64,000 nt of DNA from Volutella citrinella (taxonomy: Eukaryota > Ascomycota > Sordariomycetes > Hypocreales > Nectriaceae). Shown here piece by piece: positions 56,706 through 64,000 of this stretch; positions within the stretch are counted from its first letter, which is position 1, and every line of letters begins with the position of its first letter. A model generated the notes under the pieces. It had not been told where the DNA came from and did not search any database. It saw only the letters and a program-made list of their open reading frames with translations. A program made the translations under genes and the position numbers. The stretch is taken from assembly GCA_034401135.1 (NCBI GenBank), contig JAWZSP010000005.1:3658001-3722000 (forward strand). The letters run 5' to 3'.

Positions 56706-57219
56706 AACGTACTGTGTCGAGGGCCATAGATAGTCACAACAGTGGAGATGGATCGAAAAACAGACTGATGCTTTCATGTTCTGTAATTACAGTTTCCGCA
56801 TAAACAATTCCATTCGATTCTAGAGCTTGAAAATACAACCAACTCGCCCGACTCCTTGCGCCATTTGACCCCCACGTATCCGTAGCATCCCACTCCTTGG
56901 CTCGCTGGCGCTAGGTCGAAGATGGTAGCTAGTGGAAAATCTTCTGATTGAAGGAATCAGCAGCCAATCGGTAATTACGGGCTCCGGATCCTCGATGTGC
57001 CCGGCTTTCACAACCATGGAGCACTGGGGTGCTTCCTGGGGTGCTTCCCGGGGTCAGGCTCTGCTGAATTTTCCTGGGGAAATCTGGGGCGGCGTTAGGA
57101 AACCGAATTTGCTGACTCCATCACAAGGTCATAAAAGCTATCTGGCCGCTGGGCTCAACCGGGCGCACCTAGCACAATATACACAGCTCCGTTATTCTCA
57201 GTAATTCATCAGGATAGCC
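56706..57219. promoter_or_regulatory. Promoter region of P450 C with 12-bp direct repeat
   Basis: About 0.5 kb. The unit TGGGGTGCTTCC is repeated directly at 57025-57036 and 57037-57048, followed by a related CGGGGT, about 170 bp before the P450 C ATG. No gene is present. Confidence 0.45.
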
Positions 57220-58898
57220 ATGATGATTTACGACAGGCTATACCTCCTGGCCAGCTCAGTATTCCTTCTTTTTCTAGCACGTGTTCTCAGCAATGTCTTC
57301 GCAAAGGGCGCCAGGGATATTCCCGGGCCATTGATGGCCAAGGTCTCCAACCTGTATCGCTTCTTCAATGTCCGGAAACGAGCAAATCACAAATCACTCA
57401 TCGAGCTTCATAGCCAGTATGGAGACAACGTGAGGATTGGGCCAAGGGTGGTGAGCATTCGCAACCTCAAGGATGTCTCCAAGGTATACAATGTCAAGCG
57501 TGGGTTTGCAAAGGTAAGAAAGGCCAACAAACGACCTCTCGAGTTATTTCAGGCCACTAACAAAAAGCTGCATGATGATAGAGCGAATTTTACCTTGTTC
57601 AGCAGCAGCTGGTCAATGGCGTCGCGAAGGAGACTCTGTTTACGACATTGAACGAAAGCTTGCACGCCAGAATCAAGCGCCCGATAGCCAACGCATATTC
57701 AATGACGACTTTGACAGACTATGAGCCTCTGGTCGACCGTACCATGCAAACTCTGTTTACGCAAATCAACGAGCGCTACTGCGGCACGGGCATCCCATGC
57801 CCAATATTCGACTGGCTACAATTCTACGCCTTCGATGTCATCGGCGAGTTGACCTGTAGCAGATCTTTCGGGTTCGTTGAAAGCGGCCAGGATGTTGGAG
57901 GCATCATTGCCAGCCTAAATGAAGCCATGGACTACAATGCTACCATCGGCCAGCTCCCGTGGCTCGACTTTTGGCTCAAGAAGAACCCCATTTGGGCCAA
58001 GCTCGCACGCCCCAACGGGGTAGTCGCGCAATTCGCCAAGCAACAGCTCGATGAACGCCTACTGGACGAGAAATCGGCAGAATCTAAAGGCATGCAGGGT
58101 TCTTCGGCTGCAGTTGACTTTGTTGATCGTTTCTTCCGTGCCAAAGAGGCGCATCCCCAAATAGTTGACGACGGCCAGATACTGTCTTATATGATCACCA
58201 ACATGTTTGCCGGGTCCGACACCACAGCCATATCGCTGCGTGCAATTATATACCACATATTGAAGCGGCCAGAGGCTTACGGAAAGCTCATGAGTGAGCT
58301 GGACGAGGCCTTCCAGTCAGGTAACCTGAGCCTCCCTGCCAAGTGGTCCGAAAGCCAACAGCTCCCATTCTTCAATGCTGTGGTCCTTGAAGCCCTTCGA
58401 CTTCATCCGGCAGTCGGCCTCATTCTAGAGAGAGTCGTACCTAGTGAAGGGCTTCAGCTCGCCAATGGGTCCGTTCTTCCTCCGGGCACCATTGTTGGAG
58501 CGTCTCCATGGGTCATGCACCGGGACGAGACCATCTTTGGGGAAAATGTGGACGACTTCATCCCGGAGAGATGGCTCCGACGGGACAATGAGAGCGTTGA
58601 AGACTTTGACAAGCGCCTCAAGGCCATGAACGGGGCCACTTTTACTTTTGGAAAAGGTCACCGCACTTGCATCGGCAAAAACATCAGCTTGCTCGAGATC
58701 AAGAAGCTTCTTCCCAGTCTATTCTTGAAATATGATGTGAGTGCGGCTTGCAGAGCACGCCTGAAGTCTCTCGCTAACGTCATGACGCAGATGCAACTGG
58801 TACACCCAGACGCCGAATGGAAAACTCATAATGCCTGGTTCGTAAGACAGGAGAATGTACAAGTCTGGGTCAAACGCAGGGACAACATTACTGCCTAG
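57220..58898 (+). CDS. Cytochrome P450 C (pisatin-demethylase-like)
   Basis: Three exons (57220..57513, 57582..58736, 58791..58898) encode 518 residues. It has an N-terminal anchor (LYLLASSVFLLFLARVLS), the hinge ARDIPGP, the I-helix AGSDTT, ExxR in EALRLHP, the meander FIPERWL and the heme loop FGKGHRTCIG with Cys at about 461. It is more distant from P450 A and B than they are from each other and has different intron positions, so it is not a recent local duplicate. Intron 2 is 54 nt, in frame and without a stop, so an isoform with 18 extra residues after the heme loop could be made. It is co-oriented with the amine oxidase upstream and RidA downstream. Confidence 0.95.
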
Positions 58899-59520
58899 GC
58901 GCTCGACAAGCTGGGGCTCTTTCACCCTTGACTCGGTGGTTACAGTGGGACAATGGCTCGGGTTCAATTCCTTCTATTTGTTTCCCCGAGTAATCAAGAC
59001 CACTGCACAAAGTTACCAGCGGGACCTATGAAATAAAATGAACCATGTCAAGCAAGGCATAATTGAAATCTCATGTTTTCTATACAGCGGCGATATTTCC
59101 CGATGTTGAGGTTACTGATTGCCTTGATGTCGTCATGACCGATAGTTGTCCACTTTTAAGTAATCAGCTTGATACGTTTGGGCGCCGTCACGGCCTGCCT
59201 CGATCGGTCTGCCTGTTCGCCCGGGTGGAAAGTGGCAAATAGGAAGCAAGCTGTGGGCGGACCGTGGCACTAGCAACACTTTCCGATGTGGGTTCTGCCA
59301 TTTTGTTGCTAGTTAGTCCAGCCGGAAAATCGTTTTATTGGCTCAGATGCCGTTGTAGCAAAGAACGTCGATCACGAAATTGGCAAGCAGATGTTGTAAA
59401 GGTACAAGGGTATCCTGTGACATTAATAAACCCCTGACTTTGCCTGACGCATCAATCTGGGGATAAGATCCCCCCCCCCCCCCCCCCCCGTCAGACCTGC
59501 CAGTTTCCGGAGAAAGAATC
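58899..59520. promoter_or_regulatory. Intergenic P450 C / RidA, with a 20-base C run
   Basis: About 0.6 kb. A homopolymer of 20 C (59470-59489) ends 31 bp before the RidA-family ATG. It lies in the expected leader or core promoter and is likely length-variable, or collapsed or expanded by sequencing. No gene is present. Confidence 0.5.
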
Positions 59521-60033
59521 ATGGCCTCCAAACTTGCTGCCCACGGATTCGAATTCCACAATTGGGCCGGAGGCGAGGAACCAGCCGAGTTCTTTGGCAT
59601 CTCCCACGCCGTCGTCGTCCCGAAAAACGTACGCACCATCGTCGTCAGCGGCCAGGTTGGTATCAGAGACGACGGTACCATCCCGGAGGACCTAGAGGAG
59701 CAGGTCAGGGAAGCATTTGACCATGTCAAGCGAAGTCTCAGGGCCGCAGGGCTGGGGGAGGATGCATGGGAATACGTATACTCTGTAGGCCTCCCTGCCA
59801 CCTGCCACAAATCTTGATGTTGAAGGGCCATGCATGGTATTTGCTAACAGGGCTTTCAGGTGAAAACGCACGAGGTCAAGAAGAACGGCAAGGGAATTGC
59901 GGAAACGGTGGTTCCGATTGCCAAGGAGTATCTGAAGAACACGAAGCCCGCATGGGTTGGCGTGGCAGTGGAGTCTCTATTCTCCCCCGAGTTGTTCCTC
60001 GAGATTACAGTAGAAGCTTTTCTTCCAGCTTAG
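59521..60033 (+). CDS. RidA/YjgF/YER057c/UK114-family enamine/imine deaminase
   Basis: Two exons (59521..59784, 59860..60033) encode 145 residues. The RidA fold is shown by FFGISHAVVVPKNVRTIVVSGQVGIRDDGTIPEDLEEQVREAFDHVKRSLRAAG and, at the C-terminus, KPAWVGVAVESLFSPELFLEITVEAFLPA. Family members hydrolyse reactive enamines and imines released by PLP or flavin enzymes; many cluster versions act on a specific pathway intermediate. Its place just downstream of an amine oxidase and before an aldehyde dehydrogenase suggests that it turns the imine or enamine product of the oxidase into the carbonyl compound plus ammonia. The usual substrate-binding Arg position cannot be fixed without an alignment. 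Confidence 0.93.
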
Positions 60034-60327
60034 GATAGCATCTCTAAGAATTGTCACAAAATTGAGTGCTGGCTGCGAGTTCGGACTACAGTAAATTTGC
60101 AAAGGCCTCGGAATAAACATAAGCTGGCCAAGATGCGACCCTTCAAAGTCTGAGTAAAGAGAGACCGTCTCGTAGTGCTTCCAACCTTCTGGACACGGGC
60201 TTGTACTACGCGACACTTTAACTTTGGTAATTCGGACTTCCATGCGTGGGAGGCTGCTCTTTTGCTTCCCATCAGAGCCATTGCATTGTCACCGCCAATT
60301 GCTTATGACGATTCGGGAGGACAGCTG

Positions 60328-60537
60328 GGTCACTACGGCCTCTGCGTGCAGCAATTTGACCCAGAGCTCAAGTGGTACACGGATAACTTCAGCCCGGTGC
60401 CGACCGACTTCCTGTACGTGGAACCGGCGCCGGGGACGCGCAAGACGGTGGCCGTGTTTGCCCGCATTGACCGCGGGCTCCTGTACGGAAACGGATGGCA
60501 TGTGTCTCGGCTCAATCATCACTGGCTACCTGACTAG
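60328..60537 (+). pseudogene. Truncated VOC-superfamily (extradiol dioxygenase/glyoxalase-like) relic
   Basis: An open frame contains GHYGLCVQQFDPELKWYTDN, then a DFLYVEPAPGTRKTVAVFARIDRG segment. This resembles one VOC module of fungal extradiol-dioxygenase-like enzymes, where a His and a downstream acidic residue bind metal. There is no ATG upstream in this frame before the homologous part, and after the IDRG block the similarity stops and a stop codon follows within about 20 residues. The fragment thus lacks both the normal start and the second half. It is probably the remains of a ring-cleavage or glyoxalase-like gene of this cluster. The family call rests on my recognition of the motif pattern only. 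Confidence 0.45.
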
Positions 60538-60833
60538 CTCATTTTTTATACCAATTAAATTGGGCCTTGCCTACTGTTAGCTTGACCTGTGGCGGACAAA
60601 AGTGTAATTGGCCACAGCGGAAGTCGGCTGCGTGAGCCAGGCAGTCAGAGTTGAGGAATTAATCCGGCTGGTACAACAATCAACAGCACTGCTTCATTAT
60701 TGGCCCCCCTACCGGCTGATGGCTGGATTCCTGAGCAGTCACGAATTCAAGATTGATCTTGCATGCATTGATTTCAAGACACCATTAGCAGTTTCTCCGA
60801 ATTACCTGTCGATCAACAGTTCACACAGCCATC

Positions 60834-62529
60834 ATGTCTTCAACTATCGAGCTGACTGGTGCGCATGGATTGCGAATCGCTGGTAAGTCGCTTTCCCTGC
60901 GAAGCCAAGTTCATCCCAGAAAACCACTAAATCAGCCCAAGTGAACACCGGGCTATTCATCAATAACGAATTTACCACGGCTCACGGCAACAATGTTGTG
61001 TCGACGAAGAATCCGGCTACTGGAGAAGTACTGGCGACCATTTCATCTGCCCTAGCTGAGGATGTCGACGCCGCCGTTGCTGCTGCCGAGACTGCCTACA
61101 ACAGCGAGTGGAGATCCATTCTACCCTCCACCAGATGTCGTCTTCTCGCTCAACTGGCAGATCTCATCGAGAGAGACGCAGATAAGCTAGCCAGTGTCGA
61201 AGCTCTGGATGCTGGTATCTTATTCACCGAATCCAAAGGCTTGCACGTCAGCCAGGCTGTAGCAACCCTCCGATACTTCTCTGGCTGGGCCGATAAGATC
61301 ACAGGACAACTCATCCATATCCCCGAGGGGATCGCTTACACCAGTAAAGATCCCATTGGAGTCTGTGCCGCAATCGTGCCGTGGAACTCTCCTCTGTAAG
61401 TGAAAAATTCTTTCTTAGGATTTGTAGACTGGGGAGGCTGATCTTCTCGGCCGCTAGCATGATTACCTGTTGGAAGCTCGCACCGGCTATCGCAGCTGGT
61501 AATACGTTGATTATTAAAACGCCCGAGATCGCGCCTCTTTTCGGACAAATCCTAGCAAGCCTGGTAAAAGAAGCTGGCTTCCCGCCAGGAGTGATCAATA
61601 TCATCTGTGGAGTAGGAAGCGTTGCAGGCCAAGCACTGGCAGAGCATCCGAAAGTTCGGAAGATTGCCTTCACTGGCAGTACTCCCGTAGGTCGAGGTAT
61701 CCTCAAGGCGGCTGCTATGTCCAACCTCAAGAAGGTCACCCTCGAGCTCGGCGGCAAAGGACCATCGATTGTCTTTCCGGATGCTGATATTAATAATGCT
61801 TTGTTCTGGACAACATTGGGAATCACAGCAAACAATGGCCAGGTTTGCGCATCTGGGTCGCGAATTTATGTTCACTCGAGCATTTATGATGACTTCCTCA
61901 AGTCTTTTGCTGCCCGTGTGGCCAAGACGGTCCACGGCGACCCTCTACTGCCAGAGACTACCAAAGGCCCTCTCATTAGCGAGCAGCAATATCACAAAGT
62001 ACTCGGATATATCGAAGGTGCCAAAACCGAGGGAATTCGCCTATTGGAGGGCGGTCAGCAACTGGGGAGCAAAGGGCATTTTGTAGCCAACACAGCATTC
62101 GCTGACGTTCCAGACTCGGCCAAGATAATGAGGGAAGAGATCTTCGGCCCAGTAGCTGTATGTTCTCCCTCCACCCTCCCCTCTCACCCAGCTCCCTTCA
62201 ATTTTCTGTTTGAGGGCTAACCCTATGGTTGTCAGGCCATTAGCAAGTTTGATTCGGAAAGCGAGGTCATCGCCAAAGCCAACCAGAGTGAATACGGACT
62301 GAGTGCTGCAATTTTCACAGACGATGTCCACCGGTCCCATCGTGTCTCGGCCGCGATCGAGTGTGGACAAGTCACCGTCAACTACTGGGGCGCTCTCCAT
62401 GTCAATACTCCCTTTGGCGGCGTGAAGCAATCTGGGTTTGGGCGCGATCTTGGAGAGGATTCTTTGGATGGATGGCTGAGCACCAAGACTGTGAAGTTTC
62501 ATACCATGGCCGAGAAGGTCAAGTTGTAA
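60834..62529 (+). CDS. NAD(P)-dependent aldehyde dehydrogenase
   Basis: Four exons (60834..60882, 60942..61395, 61458..62157, 62236..62529) encode 498 residues, standard for the ALDH superfamily. Visible landmarks are PATGEVLATISSA, the cofactor-binding IVPWNSPL / MITCWKLAPAIAAGNTLIIK, FTGSTPVGRGI, the general-base Glu264 in LELGGKGP, the nucleophile Cys298 in NNGQVCASGSR, EEIFGPVA and the C-terminal NTPFGGVKQSGFGRDLG. The first exon (16 codons) is split from the rest. The spacing Glu264 to Cys298 is typical of an active enzyme. It would oxidise the aldehyde made by the amine oxidase step to the acid. It is cytosolic by sequence (no leader). It is convergent with the cupin gene. Confidence 0.95.
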
Positions 62530-62798
62530 ATAAGTTGAGCATAATAGCACAGGATAATGAATTGCGAGAATGACAGCAGAAGCAGCGGGCTGAATCTTTC
62601 GAACAGACTTGTCGCTGCTGTGAATTAAAATATACTCCTCCGAAGGAAATTTTACCACGAATAGTTGCCATGTTGGCAGTAAATACAAATGCACAAATGC
62701 AGGTATCGTAGTCTTTAACCCATTTACCCGCATATTCACTTCATCTCTATACTTAGGACTAACAATCTATAAAAGAGCATTTGATGCGGATAACGCGA

Positions 62799-63396
62799 CT
62801 ACAGCTTGAAGGGTCCAGGAAATCCCTTTGCCGATCTGTCCACTCCTGTGCTTTGGCGAGAGGCGATTTTATAAGCCACAGCGTAGCGTGGAGTTGAAAA
62901 GACAATGGTGCTTCCCCTCTCTACGAAAAAGGTATCACCAGGTAGCAGCTTGGCCTCTTTCCCATTCTCATCCTTGAGATGCAACTCTCCTGAAATGATG
63001 GCATTAGTCGTTGTGCACACGATCATGTTGGATTTATAAGATGCCCGTCTGTACGTGCTGGTTGGGCAAGGGATCAATGGTTTCTGCGGAGACCAGCATT
63101 TCACGGAGCACTCACCTCTCAAGACGACACCGGTCTCATCGTAATCGTCATACCTTGGCGCTGGCTCGGGGTTCTCATCATATTCGAGATAGAACATGGA
63201 TCCTGTCAGCGGGTTGGAGACATTCCGGGTGGAGGTCGAGAAGACGTCGGCTGCATAGTCTCAATCAGCACATCCTTTCAATCAAACGCAAAGAACATAA
63301 ATTGTTGCTTGACGCACCGAAATGAACACAAGGCGGAGCTCCTGGCAGCCTGGGAACTCGGTGAAATTCACCCTCAGTTAAGTGATTAAAAGGCAT
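62799..63396 (-). CDS. EutQ-like cupin protein
   Basis: Three exons (63396..63318, 63250..63116, 62989..62799) give 134 residues. The single cupin barrel is seen in YDDYDETGVVLRG / GELHLKDENGKEAKLLPGDTFFVERGSTIVFSTPRYAVAYK; the PGDTFF turn is typical of the EutQ-like group, whose bacterial namesake belongs to ethanolamine utilisation. The usual metal-binding His residues of classic cupins are largely absent here. The ATG at 63396 gives the N-terminus MPFNHLTEGEFHRVPRLPG. The second intron (126 nt) is in frame and free of stops; spliced, the cupin strand pattern is continuous, so removal is preferred. It marks the right end of the cluster, convergent with the aldehyde dehydrogenase. Its exact reaction is unknown. 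Confidence 0.82.
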
Positions 63397-63543
63397 GATG
63401 AGACTAAGCAGACTACAATGGCTTCAAATTGGAAAATACCAGGACGAGTCCTCTAAGGGATTTGAGAGCGCTTGCCCGTCTTAATAGGCAGTTATTGCCG
63501 CGGAACCATGGCCGGGATTCCCCACTTGGGTGGTCGCCCTACC

Positions 63544-63580
63544 TACTCGAGGGGGACTAGGATCCGTCCCTCCTCGAGTA
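63544..63580. promoter_or_regulatory. Inverted repeat in the cupin promoter
   Basis: The arms TACTCGAGG (63544-63552) and CCTCGAGTA (63572-63580) are perfect inverted copies separated by 19 bp, and similarity extends inward with one mismatch. Each arm contains the palindrome CTCGAG. It lies about 150-185 bp upstream of the cupin ATG and could be a two-site operator for a dimeric regulator, or a hairpin. Confidence 0.5.
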
Positions 63581-64000
63581 CCAATTCCGACAGGCTCGCC
63601 ACATAATTTTCCGCATGCTGATGAATCATTCAGCGGACTAATTCCATCTTCCCAGACTGGCATAGCCACGGAATATATTTATTTGGGATGCTTAAGCGGA
63701 AATTCATCCTTCCCCCTCCTCCCTAGCAGCAACACCAAACGAATTGCGGCAAACGTGTCATGTTTCATCCACATGCCATGATGAGGCGAAAGTGTTCATC
63801 CATCATGCAATTGTTCACACGAGACCAAGATACTAAGATTAAGGCTTTCGCGGTTTCGATCCGCATCTTTCGCGCGTAATAATGAGAAGCGGCAATTACG
63901 AAACAATGTCAAGATTAGCTACTGGTTCCGCTCCAGCTCCTCAAGCTTGCGTCTCGCTGGCTGCCGGCCGCTTGAAACGGGGCTTGAGGGGAACCCAAGA
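63581..64000. other. Intergenic, right edge of window
   Basis: About 0.4 kb up to the end of the window; no gene or RNA gene could be supported. Confidence 0.5.

Noticed and set aside
58961..58971. tRNA B-box-like GGTTCAATTCC
   Set aside because: No A box at the right distance and no acceptor or T-stem pairing around it.
37937..63396. Interpretation as a classical secondary-metabolite biosynthetic cluster
   Set aside because: No core synthase of any known class is present within the window part of the cluster; it cannot be fully excluded if the cluster used a remote core gene.
63842..63880. GGTTTCGATCC near the right edge, resembling a tRNA B box
   Set aside because: The spacing within the box is wrong by one base and no cloverleaf could be folded around it.

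Overview
The window is nuclear DNA of a filamentous ascomycete, most likely a sordariomycete. The genes carry many introns of about 45-75 nt with GTRAGT-type donors and CTAAC/CTGAC branch sites. Conserved genes (RPT3, LST7, dihydroorotase) look like those of Pezizomycotina, and there are five Zn(II)2Cys6 regulators. Exon models were built by hand, and for every multi-exon gene the summed exon length is a multiple of three.

Layout. At 1-1415 (minus) lies the 5' part of a CbxX/CfqX-type AAA+ gene cut by the window edge. It is followed by about 10 kb without a convincing gene (1.4-11.5 kb) and a pyrimidine-rich stretch (11.6-13.8 kb). The housekeeping part is an LST7/folliculin-like gene, proteasome ATPase RPT3 and a small conserved protein (13.9-20.5 kb). 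At 22-36 kb there are four Zn2Cys6 regulators, one TATA-driven small secreted protein, and a ten-exon dihydroorotase gene with a 13-nt microexon and a GC-AG intron. A Pex11-like gene sits at 36.7-37.5 kb.

From 37.9 to 63.4 kb lies a contiguous metabolic cluster with no PKS, NRPS, terpene cyclase or DMATS backbone gene. It holds two paralogous salicylate-hydroxylase-like FAD monooxygenases flanking an Hbn1/Frm2-type nitroreductase, an APC-family amine/amino-acid permease, three pisatin-demethylase-like P450s (two of them paralogs placed tail to tail), a Zn2Cys6 regulator divergent from a monoamine-oxidase-like gene, a RidA-family protein, a truncated VOC dioxygenase relic, an aldehyde dehydrogenase and an EutQ-like cupin.

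The inferred logic is uptake of an amine, oxidative deamination (amine oxidase), clean-up of the imine/enamine (RidA), oxidation of the aldehyde to an acid (ALDH), and hydroxylation or O/N-dealkylation of the ring (FAD monooxygenases, P450s). This reads as a catabolic or detoxification cluster for an aromatic or heterocyclic amine. The substrate cannot be read from the sequence.
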